From NCBI RefSeq assembly GCF_009796765.1, contig NZ_CP047023.1, positions 4,943,501 through 5,007,500 on the forward strand: a DNA stretch of 64,000 nt. Direction: 5' to 3'. Position 1 is the first letter of the stretch; the number at the start of each line of letters is the position of its first letter. Of this stretch, positions 47,623 to 56,172 are shown one piece after another. The stretch is from Paraglaciecola sp. L3A3 (GTDB taxonomy: Bacteria > Pseudomonadota > Gammaproteobacteria > Enterobacterales > Alteromonadaceae). Both the position numbers and the translations under genes were made by a program. A model generated the notes under the pieces. The model worked only from the letters and a program-made list of their open reading frames with translations, was not told the DNA's origin and did no database searches.

Positions 47623-48810
47623 TTAACAACCTCTATCGATAATAGATAATAACTTGGTAGATTTTTCTACTACGTTATTATCTAAATCATTACATCCTTT
47701 TTCTAACATTTTAATACTACTTTGACTTGCCAATACTATCTCATTGATAACTTCATCTCCTAGGTTTGAAAAATGGTTGCTCTTCATAAAATTGATGTAA
47801 TTTGAGAGTATAGATAATAGGTTCAGTTTATCGTACCGATCAGAAAGTCCAAATTTATTAGTTATAATTGGAATGTTGGAATGCTGATATCGTTTCAGAT
47901 TTGAGAGCAGCCTGATTGCATAGGTTGTCTTTTGGGGGTTATCTAAATCTCTTATTAATTTACTTTCTAATTCAACATTCCAATTATATGTATTTGTTAA
48001 TTTATCTCCAGCAGCTTCGTATATTCTTAAGTTGCTCCCATCTAAAAGCTCAAATAAAGCAAGGAGCAACCTTTCATCTTTTTGTATCGCTTTGATAGGG
48101 ATTGTATCTATAAGACTAGTTATTTCTTTCTCACTCAAAAATAATTCGAAATCACCGAGAAAGCTTGTAAACCACGAACCGCTCGTTTGTTTAATGCCTT
48201 CGATTACGTATTTACGAACTTCATTGTCTAATATGATTAGCCTTTTCATAGCTTTATCAGACCCATACTTGTTTAAACGAAAGTGCTCTATCACATGATT
48301 TGAAATTTCAGGCAGTTGCTCATCAGAAAAACAACTGAAGTCAACACCCCGTTTTTTGCTACTGTTTGGGAAGTAACCTAATAATAGAAAGTCTTTATAA
48401 TAAGAGTTCAAATATTTCCCTTCACCGCCTATTAATGAACATAAAGCAGCTAATCGAACACTTCGAACCTCAAGTGAAGATTCTAAGATATTTTTCAACT
48501 TATCGGTCAGCAGAGGGGTATCCGTATTTGATGTTGAAGTGAGTCTTTCTACCGTAGCAAGCCGAACTTTATAGTCCCAATGAGTTAATAGTTCGTCTAA
48601 TAAAGATTCTTGAGAAACAAATGATTCCGAGACCAGCTCAACAGATTCTTCCGTAGAATATTCGGTAAAGTTTTTATAAAAATAGCTTTGTAGGTTTCCT
48701 TTACTCCCATAAAAAAAAGCACCAATGCAAATGTATATGCCAAAACCGATAATACATAAAGCTACGGCTACAAATGGACCGTCTATTTTATTTAATAATT
48801 TGTATTTCAT
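47623..48810 (-). CDS. Membrane-anchored HEAT-like repeat protein
   Basis: About 395 residues from the ATG at 48810 (AGAAGA upstream); a TTG at 48828 would add six residues. One transmembrane helix near residues 12-35 (FVAVALCIIGFGIYICIGAF) is followed by a long all-helical domain with repeated two-helix units, for example YKVRLATVERLTS, VRSVRLAALCSLIGG and TYAIRLLSNLKR, suggesting HEAT or armadillo-type repeats. No catalytic motif is seen. It is a single gene. It could be a membrane scaffold or sensor; function unknown. Confidence 0.65.
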   Translation of the reverse strand: MKYKLLNKIDGPFVAVALCIIGFGIYICIGAFFYGSKGNLQSYFYKNFTEYSTEESVELVSESFVSQESLLDELLTHWDYKVRLATVERLTSTSNTDTPLLTDKLKNILESSLEVRSVRLAALCSLIGGEGKYLNSYYKDFLLLGYFPNSSKKRGVDFSCFSDEQLPEISNHVIEHFRLNKYGSDKAMKRLIILDNEVRKYVIEGIKQTSGSWFTSFLGDFELFLSEKEITSLIDTIPIKAIQKDERLLLALFELLDGSNLRIYEAAGDKLTNTYNWNVELESKLIRDLDNPQKTTYAIRLLSNLKRYQHSNIPIITNKFGLSDRYDKLNLLSILSNYINFMKSNHFSNLGDEVINEIVLASQSSIKMLEKGCNDLDNNVVEKSTKLLSIIDRGC

Positions 48811-48930
48811 ATGTTCTTCTTGATTCAAACTTTCATAATATCTAGTGTACAGAGATTATCAGTTTCTAATATCTCATGAAATATTAGTTTACCTTTAAAA
48901 GTAGCAAAGGGGTATCGAGTAAGTATGAAA

Positions 48931-48946
48931 GGGGCAGAGTCAACTT
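48931..48946 (+). repeat. GGGGCAGAGTCAACTT, one of three related copies
   Basis: Related copies stand at 56826-56841 (GGGGCAGAGTCGATGA) and 61991-62005 (GGGGCAGATTGACTT), always intergenic and on the plus strand. Motifs of the GGGGTCAGAGT kind are often seen with REP-type or RAYT-associated elements; no such transposase is in the window. Confidence 0.4.
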
Positions 48947-49067
48947 AAGTGAGTTACGTTTTAAATCAGTCAGTGATTGCCCTTAAATATGCGGCTTTTA
49001 AGCTGTAAATTATAATTTCGCTAATGTCTCATATGTCGGATTTTTGTCATAAGTACAACGGAAAAAA

Positions 49068-49125
49068 GGTCTGCTTTTCGCTCTAAGCCGAATAAGAGCT
49101 TTGTGCCAAAAGCCGCCCTTCGCCC
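49068..49125 (+). repeat. Interspersed intergenic repeat, copy A
   Basis: TCTGCTTTTCGCTCTAAGCC followed by GAATAAGAGCTTTGTGCCAA and AAGCCGCCC. It aligns over about 50 bases with copy C (54259 onward). It stands between the HEAT-like gene and the GapS4-like pair. Confidence 0.55.
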
Positions 49126-49253
49126 TCGCCTTGGTATGGATCAAATGTTCAGACCATAGCGGACTATAGATTAACGGATTGGTTAAATATTTCTCACTTC
49201 AATATGCTGTATAAAAAATCAGGTGTAATGAAGATTAGTGAATAATACCAATA

Positions 49254-49364
49254 TCGCTTCCTATTAAATAAATTTCCTAGGTCTCATTTTGTTTTTCAGA
49301 AAAAAGCTAAGTTCTTAATTTAATTATGGAAAATATTCTACACATGGTTTTTAATAGGAAGCGA
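49254..49364. repeat. 111-base element bounded by perfect 15-base inverted repeats
   Basis: TCGCTTCCTATTAAA (49254-49268) and its exact reverse complement (49350-49364) enclose 81 AT-rich bases in an otherwise empty gap (48829-49586). There is no coding potential and no clear target-site duplication. It could be a miniature inverted-repeat element or a long hairpin. Confidence 0.55.
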
Positions 49365-49586
49365 AAAAAGTCTCGTTAAAGTCAGGCACCTTTTGTTTTT
49401 GTAAATGTATCAATATGGGCCGATTTAAAGCATAAAATATGCAATAAAATCAAAAGGTAAAAATTAAATATCGTATCAATAATTCACTTGTTCGATAATA
49501 AGCGTTATGCGTCAATGTGGTGTTCATAGAGCAATTTAATTGGCGATTACTAAATTACTAATTAAATCGTTTTTAAGGAGTTTGAA

Positions 49587-50540
49587 ATGGCAGGTGAACG
49601 TTCTAAAAATATCGGAGAAGTAGGAGAAAAAATTGCTGAAAAATTCTTTGATAAAATTGGATGGGGGTTACCACAAAAGGGAATATACCACCCATGCTAC
49701 AAGCCAAAGCATCATGCACTTGAAGATGCGAAGGGTGGTGAAAAAAATCAACATGGAATAGACTTTCAAATATCGTATAAATCTGCTTTGGAATCAGAAA
49801 CATTAAATAATTTAATAGTTTCAGTGAAGCATATTAAAGATAGTAAGTATCCACAATCTGCAACTAAGAAGTTTAAAGGATATATAAGCGATCTAGTTCA
49901 CTCCACTGAGTGCTTTAAAAGAACGCCACAGCGTCGCGAAATTGCATCAGGACATGTAGGATGTAAAGCAATCAACGAGATTCCTGTCTTGTTTTTTATA
50001 TCTAGTAAAGACCATGAAAGCCATGATTTTATAAGTTGTTTACAAACATCTAGATTTATAAACGACTACGACGTTAAAGAACTATATATTGTAGATAATA
50101 AGAAAGTTTCTTTTGTTTTGAGTGTCTTAGATTATATAGAAAGGGAGTATACAGATTATGAATGGTACTTTTATCACCCTGTCACAGGAATGAATATTAG
50201 CGATACCAATATTCTTAAACATAGCAAAACTATGCAAATTGAATTTCTAACAAGCCCATATATTCCATTTATTCTTAAGAAGAAAATTGGTACACATGAA
50301 ACATGTAAATTTTTATTAGCGACTGTTGATTCTTTTTCTGAAGATAACTTTGCAAAATTTGTTACCTATTGTAGAGAAAATACAAATGATAATATCAGTG
50401 ATATTGAGATATCAATGGCTGAATACTTTACGGATGATAGCAGTGGAGTTGTAAGTAAAGTTCTAAATGCTCATGAAATTGAGCTGGATGTTAAAGTATC
50501 AAATTATAATCCTAATTTTAGGAGTTTAGCTAATGAGTGA
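49587..50540 (+). CDS. GapS4a-like PD-(D/E)XK nuclease-type defence protein
   Basis: A 317-residue protein. The N-terminus looks like a restriction-endonuclease fold: ERSKNIGEVGEKIAEKFF (E11/E14), then HGIDFQISY with D59, then NLIVSVKHIK with K81, i.e. E...D...xVK of the PD-(D/E)XK type but with Ser where Glu is usual. The opening, spacing and partner recall GapS4a of the GAPS4 anti-plasmid/anti-phage system from Gamma-Mobile-Trio islands; this is from memory and not checked by search. It overlaps the next gene by 8 bases. A GGAG site precedes the ATG. Confidence 0.6.
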   Translation: MAGERSKNIGEVGEKIAEKFFDKIGWGLPQKGIYHPCYKPKHHALEDAKGGEKNQHGIDFQISYKSALESETLNNLIVSVKHIKDSKYPQSATKKFKGYISDLVHSTECFKRTPQRREIASGHVGCKAINEIPVLFFISSKDHESHDFISCLQTSRFINDYDVKELYIVDNKKVSFVLSVLDYIEREYTDYEWYFYHPVTGMNISDTNILKHSKTMQIEFLTSPYIPFILKKKIGTHETCKFLLATVDSFSEDNFAKFVTYCRENTNDNISDIEISMAEYFTDDSSGVVSKVLNAHEIELDVKVSNYNPNFRSLANE

Positions 50541-51636
50541 TTTGTTTTTTATTCCTACAGGTGATTATTTAAGGCAATTTATTGGTAATACAATGATAAA
50601 GCCAGCTGATATTAAAGAGATTTTAAAGAAAAGAGGTGTTTTTTCTTCATCTAACGATAAAAAAATATTGGGACCAATATTAGTAAAAAGTGGAATATCT
50701 CCTCTCGAATTTGAGACGCTGAAAGAATCTATTCAAACTAAAGAAGAAAACCCAAAGATTCAAAGCCGACAATTAAAGTGGCAAAGTGATGAAAGTCTAT
50801 TAGACGCGATCCCATATGATTTTAATTTTTCTGACTTAATCGATGACCCTTTCGGAACCATTTCTATTGATAATGCTCCAGTGTTTACTGTTGCTGGTGA
50901 TGGAAAAGATACTAATCACCTAATTGCGGAGATAACGATTAAAAGAAATGATAAAACTAAGAACTTTGGTGATGATGTTAGTTATCACGAGTGCTCCGTA
51001 GAACTTAAACTTGATGATGATAAAAACATGGATTTAAATATTTTGACAAAACACTCATCAAAAGAAACTTTGAATTTAGTAAATAAAATTTCAAGGCGCA
51101 TACACAAGCATTTGAAAGACAATAATCATGTTACCGATAAGCCAATAGAAAAAATCTTATTTGGAAACTTTACTAATGAGAGCCGTATAGACTTTCTGAT
51201 AGAGATGGCAAAGTCTAGTGCAATGTATCTATATTATCAGGACATGAAAAAAGTACACATGTCACCAGATGAAAACGTGCAAGGAGAAATACCTTCCGAA
51301 ATAGCACTTTTCGAGAAAAAGATTAATGATCTTATGTTTAAAGGAAAAAGCTTAGATTCTAGTGTTTTCCTTAAGAAGAAGGAGCTTAAAAAGCACATGA
51401 AATTGTGCAGTGTTACTTCAAGGTATGAACTTAATGATGATCAACATCAAGGAAGTTGCTTAGTCAGGATATATTTCCCTGAGTTTGAGGATGAAAGTGA
51501 GTTATTGATGGAAGTTGAAAACTTAAATATTCAAAAAAAATTACCAGTGGAATTAAAGTCTGATATAAAGTTACAAATATTAAAATTTTTAGAAATTAAA
51601 AAATTAAAGTTATATGAAAATTACTCAATCAATTAG
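50533..51636 (+). CDS. GapS4b-like partner protein
   Basis: A 367-residue soluble protein, translated from an ATG inside the end of the upstream gene. The first ~90 residues are helical (GDYLRQFIGNTMIKPADIKE, ILKKRGVFSSSNDKK, ILVKSGISPLEFETL). The rest alternates beta and alpha and is Lys/Asp-rich. The opening matches my recollection of GapS4b, the obligatory partner of GapS4a; no catalytic motif is visible. Followed after 137 bases by a short tyrosine recombinase, with a repeat copy between. Confidence 0.55.
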   Translation: MSDLFFIPTGDYLRQFIGNTMIKPADIKEILKKRGVFSSSNDKKILGPILVKSGISPLEFETLKESIQTKEENPKIQSRQLKWQSDESLLDAIPYDFNFSDLIDDPFGTISIDNAPVFTVAGDGKDTNHLIAEITIKRNDKTKNFGDDVSYHECSVELKLDDDKNMDLNILTKHSSKETLNLVNKISRRIHKHLKDNNHVTDKPIEKILFGNFTNESRIDFLIEMAKSSAMYLYYQDMKKVHMSPDENVQGEIPSEIALFEKKINDLMFKGKSLDSSVFLKKKELKKHMKLCSVTSRYELNDDQHQGSCLVRIYFPEFEDESELLMEVENLNIQKKLPVELKSDIKLQILKFLEIKKLKLYENYSIN

Positions 51637-51678
51637 TAAGTTAGAAACATAACTTTCGCGATTTAAGTGGGCTTTAAT

Positions 51679-51704
51679 GTCCGCTTTTCGCTCAAAGACC
51701 CCAT
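51679..51704 (+). repeat. Interspersed intergenic repeat, copy B (short)
   Basis: TGTCCGCTTTTCGCTCAAAG, the core of the family, between the GapS4b-like gene and the first recombinase. A further fragment, GTGCCAAGAGCCGACTTTA, stands past the recombinase near 52435-52453. Confidence 0.5.
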
Positions 51705-51773
51705 TGACTTCCCACTCTAAAAACTATGTTTAGCCAACTAAACTTAAATCTCCACAAACACAGGAGATTCAAA

Positions 51774-52397
51774 ATGTACCCCATAGCAATATATCAACCC
51801 AAGGAACCTTGGAATAAAAACAAACTGGTAGGGCAAAAGTTACCTCTAAAACTTCAACAAATTTGGGCAATCCGAATAAGGTTGGAACTTTTCAATAAGA
51901 TCAGAGATTTGGCACTTTTCAATTTAGCCATTGATAGTAAACTTCGTGGCTGCGATTTAGTCGCTTTAAAAGTTAATGATATCGCACACGGTAAGAGTAT
52001 TCAGTCACGAGCTATTCTTGTTCAAAAAAAGACTGGCACACCCGTTCAATTTGAAATAACAGAAAATACACGATTGTCTCTTTACGCTCTTATCGAACAA
52101 TCCAAACTATCTTCATCTGACTATTTGTTCAAATCAAGAATACAATCATCTGACCATATATCAACTCGACAATATGGGCGAATTGTAGACAATTGGGTTT
52201 CGACCATTGGACTAGATCATACTCAGTACGGTACTCACACTATGCGAAGAACAAAACCTTCTTTGATCTACAAAAAGACAAAGAATCTGAGAGCGTGTCA
52301 GTTGTTACTAGGTCACCGTAAGCTTGAAAGTACGGTCAGATATCTGGGTATCGAGGTTGATGACGCTCTAGAGGTTTCTGAGAGCATAGATTCTTAG
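51774..52397 (+). CDS. Short tyrosine recombinase, copy 1
   Basis: A 207-residue site-specific recombinase of FimB-like size. The ATG at 51774 follows AGGAG; an upstream ATG at 51726 is not supported and the second copy starts at the same point. The catalytic set is complete: R58 (SKLRGCDL), K85/K86, H155 and R158 (YGTHTMRRTK), H181 (LLGHRKLEST) and the nucleophile Y190 (VRYLG). There is no separate core-binding domain. It is about 82% identical to copy 2 at 62125, with residues 157-206 the same. A GC hairpin terminator follows. Confidence 0.9.
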   Translation: MYPIAIYQPKEPWNKNKLVGQKLPLKLQQIWAIRIRLELFNKIRDLALFNLAIDSKLRGCDLVALKVNDIAHGKSIQSRAILVQKKTGTPVQFEITENTRLSLYALIEQSKLSSSDYLFKSRIQSSDHISTRQYGRIVDNWVSTIGLDHTQYGTHTMRRTKPSLIYKKTKNLRACQLLLGHRKLESTVRYLGIEVDDALEVSESIDS

Positions 52398-52401
52398 TTA
52401 G

Positions 52402-52430
52402 TAAGCCAGACTTTATTGCAAAGTCTGGCT
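52402..52430. terminator. Terminator of recombinase copy 1
   Basis: AAGCCAGACTTT, loop ATTGC, AAAGTCTGGCTT: a perfect 12-base stem just past the stop. Confidence 0.8.
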
Positions 52431-52488
52431 TGTTCGTGCCAAGAGCCGACTTTACTGATCTGTATTCAAGAAGAATAGTATAGAGGTT

Positions 52489-53043
52489 CTAATCATCCAA
52501 GTGAGAAGTAACATGAAACTTCTTTGCAGCCTGCTTACCATTGATTACATTTCCAAGTTCTATAATAAAGCTTACGCTTGAGGCCAAAACAGAATAAAGA
52601 CTAAATAGTTGAATTTCCGAAAAAAATAAAATGGTAAACAATCCAATTCCATTAAAAAAACTCTGGTTTTCAATATATAAATTTGTGTTTTCTATAAGAG
52701 ATGCGAATATCATTAGTAAAATAATTCCCGCCATTACAAAACCTGATAGGACTATTACTCCCACCATGAGTCTTAGCCTGCTCAATGAATTGTTACTTTT
52801 ATCTTTCAGACTTTGGTCAAATTCTTTTGTAAGTAACCCACTTATTGCACTCGGATACAGATAGGCTACCCAAATTCCAGAAATTGCAAATATCATCGCT
52901 GAGGTGTTTTGTAATACAGAGACCAAAGATTTTAAGGATTCAACCTCAACTGTTTGTGCAAAGAAATATGTTATCAATAGATTGAAAAGTGCCAAAGCAA
53001 GTAAAATATATATTATCTTCCTTGTTAATACTTTTCTTTTCAT
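52489..53043 (-). CDS. Four-helix membrane protein, partner of the upstream cytosolic protein
   Basis: A 184-residue protein with four hydrophobic helices near residues 9-29 (IIYILLALALFNLLITYFFA), 46-64, 92-115 and 131-160, a charged loop between helices 2 and 3, and a hydrophilic tail ending SHLDD. Its ATG overlaps the stop of the upstream gene by 4 bases (ATGA). Size and topology resemble RexB of phage lambda or KwaA of Kiwa, but no sequence match is claimed. It may depolarise or permeabilise the membrane as an effector, or sense from it. Confidence 0.7.
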   Translation of the reverse strand: MKRKVLTRKIIYILLALALFNLLITYFFAQTVEVESLKSLVSVLQNTSAMIFAISGIWVAYLYPSAISGLLTKEFDQSLKDKSNNSLSRLRLMVGVIVLSGFVMAGIILLMIFASLIENTNLYIENQSFFNGIGLFTILFFSEIQLFSLYSVLASSVSFIIELGNVINGKQAAKKFHVTSHLDD

Positions 53044-54131
53044 GCGACTTCAGCTCTAATATCCGAAGTACCATCATTCGATAGGGGAGCAATGAGGTTG
53101 TCTCTTACCAAGTGCAAAGCAGCGAAAAGTGTACTTGGATCATAGTAACTTTGATCGTAATCGCCGGGAACATTCAAAAAGTTTTTGATTACAAACTCGT
53201 TTAGCCAAACTGTTTTTCCCGCTCCTTCTTTCCTAAACCCCAAGTTTACCCATTTATCTAAACCTCCGGCGTAATGGTCGTTATATGTTTCAAACAATGT
53301 GCGAAGTTCCTCGCCAGTAGGTTTAGCTTCAATAACTACTTCAACATTGCGAGTTTCTTTCGTCAGGGTAGCTGATACGAATGGTAGACCTTCAAACAGC
53401 CTTTCCCACGAGTTATTATGCCCAACTCTCGCAGAAACTTTTTCTCTTTTAACAAAGTGAGTGATATCTCTAGCCATCGCGGACAAATCGGCCTGCTCAG
53501 TAGCCTTGGTAAACATTTTGCTACTACATCTGAACCAAAGGTTCGTCGAGCCATCAGAAGCAAGAAAAGAGATACTTAAGAATTTACTTCCATCAGCTCT
53601 CTCCTTTTCCACAACCTGTCTTTCTCTTAGTGAACTCTGGAGTTTAACAAAATCAGATAAAAGCCTAGTCAGAGCGTCTGTGTCGCTGACTGATTTCGCA
53701 AACTTAATTGTCGCAAATGCTCGCTTATTAGGAATAAGCCATAAATAAACTGGCTCGCCCCAAATAACATTTACATCACCAGTTGAGTCATCAGCGTTAT
53801 AGAGTGCAGAGTCATTTAATGACGTGTTAGCTGGTATACCAAATACACCATCACCATTTCCAACGGCTCTCCATAAGACAAGTATAAAGTCACCAGTGTC
53901 ATCATTCCTTTCGAAGCTCTTTATGTATATTCGCTTACGCGCACTATAGCCTAAAGTGTCAGAATCCCACATTAAAGTATCACTAATATCAACTCTATCT
54001 TCGTACCAACTTTTGATATCGGAAAGAAGTTCATTTAGATTTAGATCTTCCTTATACTCCTGTCCATCAGTGTTTCTTTTAAAAAACCCTAAATCTTTAA
54101 ACTCAAAAAACGTTACCAATCCATCGGCCAT
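53040..54131 (-). CDS. Cytosolic protein, putative sensor of a two-gene defence module
   Basis: A 363-residue soluble protein. The ATG at 54131 is chosen because GGAG lies 6 bases upstream; a TTG at 54143 is less likely. No family is recognised. The first half is beta-rich with IYIKSFERNDDTGDFILVLW and PVYLWLIPNKRAFATIKFAK, followed by an amphipathic helix (TDALTRLLSDFVKLQSSL), a pattern that recalls RexA and DUF4868-like proteins. The C-terminal half is mixed. It is translationally coupled to a four-helix membrane protein, a frequent layout of sensor-effector abortive-infection systems. Confidence 0.65.
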   Translation of the reverse strand: MADGLVTFFEFKDLGFFKRNTDGQEYKEDLNLNELLSDIKSWYEDRVDISDTLMWDSDTLGYSARKRIYIKSFERNDDTGDFILVLWRAVGNGDGVFGIPANTSLNDSALYNADDSTGDVNVIWGEPVYLWLIPNKRAFATIKFAKSVSDTDALTRLLSDFVKLQSSLRERQVVEKERADGSKFLSISFLASDGSTNLWFRCSSKMFTKATEQADLSAMARDITHFVKREKVSARVGHNNSWERLFEGLPFVSATLTKETRNVEVVIEAKPTGEELRTLFETYNDHYAGGLDKWVNLGFRKEGAGKTVWLNEFVIKNFLNVPGDYDQSYYDPSTLFAALHLVRDNLIAPLSNDGTSDIRAEVA

Positions 54132-54258
54132 ATGTCGCTCCAATTAGGCTATTTTGATTAAGACATCTGTGAAACTGCAATTACAAGTGAGGAACTCACC
54201 TTAACCTCACTTTGATTAGCTTTAGTCTAACTCTTGATTCATTGAAGATACAAGACTA

Positions 54259-54395
54259 TGTCTGCTTTTCGCTCGAAGCCGAATATCGGCCATGTGCCAA
54301 TTGCAGCCGTTGGGTAGAAGTTATCTGACGGGCTGCTTTGAGCCTAAAAGCGGTCGGTCGGGCGTTAAACTTTGTGCCAATTGCAGTCTTAGCTG
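54259..54395 (+). repeat. Interspersed intergenic repeat, copy C (double)
   Basis: TCTGCTTTTCGCTCGAAGCC, GAATATCGGCCATGTGCCAA and TTGCAGCCG, then a second partial unit with AGCCTAAAAGCGGTC and CTTTGTGCCAATTGCAGTCTT. It fills the otherwise gene-free gap 54,144-54,690 between the two-gene module and the lipoprotein gene; nothing else is seen there. Confidence 0.55.
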
Positions 54396-54690
54396 AGGCT
54401 CGTAAAAACTGGTTTTGACGTTCTCCTTTGCCACCATCAACGTCATTAACTTAAAAATTTAACAAATACTTTTTTTAATTTATTGGGAACTTATTTGTTT
54501 TCAATCTTTTTAAACATCTTAATATATACCTTCAAATATATGGTTGTAGCGGTGAGGATTGTATTAAGAGGTTGTCCTCGCCCCAAACAACTCTCTTTTC
54601 CAAAACTCAATTACCAAACATGAGAGACTATTGCCTGAGCGAGGGGTCGCCGTAGGTAACTAGCTCAATGTGATTGAAGTGAGCAGGCTC

Positions 54691-56172
54691 CTAAAGTAGG
54701 TCTCTTACCCTAATTGTATCTAATGCGTATAGCGTTTGTGCTGTAGAAGAACTAGAAAGTTGATACTCAATTGCCCATCCAAAATCTAACGTGTTATTTT
54801 TGATATCATGAGCGTTGAGGCTATTGAAAACGAGTTGAGTTCTTTGTTTTTTTGACAAAAAGTTATCAACAGGCACCTCTATAAATGAAGCGGGTGACAA
54901 GCTAATCTTACTTTTCTGCTTTGCGCTATATATATCTTTGTTAACATACGATGAAATTGTGTTTATTTTAATGAAGGTGTTAGTCATATTTTGCAGCTTA
55001 ACAGTTCCACCACTAACAGATATAGCGACAACATCATTACCTTTTGAAAATTTAGGATAAACTCTTCCTAGATTAAAACTCTGTGTAGTTATATTTGCTT
55101 GGATATGAATTATTCCGTTGATTAAATTGCCTTTTTTACATGAAACGTCAAACGTAAATCGTTCTACCTCAACACTGCTGCAAGCCACATAGAATTCGCG
55201 ACTTAGATCGCTTGATTTTTCGTTAATATACTTATCATATTCGGCGAAATACGAAGTATGTTGCAGTTCAAATTTTTGCTCTAAATCTGCTAGCTGTGTT
55301 TCGTTTTCTGCTTGCAAAAATTGGCTTAATTTAAAGACTGATTCATAAAGATCATTAGGGTTTGGTATCGAAAAGGAAAATGTTAACGGATGCACAGTAA
55401 TAGTAGCCGATTGTTTAGCCACAGTTGCATAATCGCCAGAAAATATACTAGTTTGATCTTTAGAACTTATAGAGAAATTTGTTGGTAGATATTGCTGTTG
55501 CCTATTTTTCTCATTTAACATTTCTACCTTGGTCGCTAGGCTCTCAACGCTGTTATTAATTTTATTACGTAAAATTCTTTGAGTTTTTTGTTTTTTGGCA
55601 GTAAAGACTTTGATGCCTAAGTCTCCCTTTGCTAAGGCATCGATACCTAAGTGTTCTATTGTTTCGAAGACTTCAGATTCATCGAAACGAGCAAAGTATC
55701 CAGCAGTTCCTGTCGCCGCGCTAAGTAGACCAATTCCAGTTACCGCTAAAAGCCCATTCATTAATACTGTTTTGCTTGCCTCTACCTGTGTGAACTCACT
55801 TTCACACATATAGTAAAGAGTATCATCTTCAGTATTTGCCGCGCCTTTCCTGCAAGAAAATGATTCATCGCTTGCGTATGAACCCTTAAGGTTTTTAAAC
55901 CAAACCCCTATAGTTTTATTCTCTGGATTTAAATATATAGCTTCGACAAAGTCGCCAGACTCCGCCAAACTAAACCCATCATTTTCATATTTCACACCAT
56001 AAAAATAATCATTGGATGGTTTAACAGAACCAATAAATGTGTATTTATTTTCAATATCACTGAGACTTTTATTATTCACTCTAGTTGAATCTAAGTTGGT
56101 AGAACTACGCTCAGTGCTTGAACAAGCTGTGAGGAATAATCCACCTAAGATTAGAGTAGTAATCCATTTCAT
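54691..56172 (-). CDS. Large predicted lipoprotein of unknown function
   Basis: A 493-residue exported lipoprotein: lipobox LTAC with Cys near residue 17, then a Ser/Thr-rich linker. A glycine-rich hydrophobic segment near residues 137-157 (GLLAVTGIGLLSAATGTAGY) could enter a membrane. A coiled-coil-like stretch runs near 190-225 and the C-terminal half is beta-rich. It contains VACSSVEVERFTFDVSCKK with possible disulfide cysteines. No family recognised. It stands alone between repeat copies C and D. Confidence 0.65.
   Translation of the reverse strand: MKWITTLILGGLFLTACSSTERSSTNLDSTRVNNKSLSDIENKYTFIGSVKPSNDYFYGVKYENDGFSLAESGDFVEAIYLNPENKTIGVWFKNLKGSYASDESFSCRKGAANTEDDTLYYMCESEFTQVEASKTVLMNGLLAVTGIGLLSAATGTAGYFARFDESEVFETIEHLGIDALAKGDLGIKVFTAKKQKTQRILRNKINNSVESLATKVEMLNEKNRQQQYLPTNFSISSKDQTSIFSGDYATVAKQSATITVHPLTFSFSIPNPNDLYESVFKLSQFLQAENETQLADLEQKFELQHTSYFAEYDKYINEKSSDLSREFYVACSSVEVERFTFDVSCKKGNLINGIIHIQANITTQSFNLGRVYPKFSKGNDVVAISVSGGTVKLQNMTNTFIKINTISSYVNKDIYSAKQKSKISLSPASFIEVPVDNFLSKKQRTQLVFNSLNAHDIKNNTLDFGWAIEYQLSSSSTAQTLYALDTIRVRDLL

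Noticed and set aside
51726..51773. Upstream ATG as start of recombinase copy 1
   Set aside because: It lacks a ribosome site and adds 16 residues that are absent from copy 2, while the ATG at 51774 has AGGAG and matches the start of copy 2.
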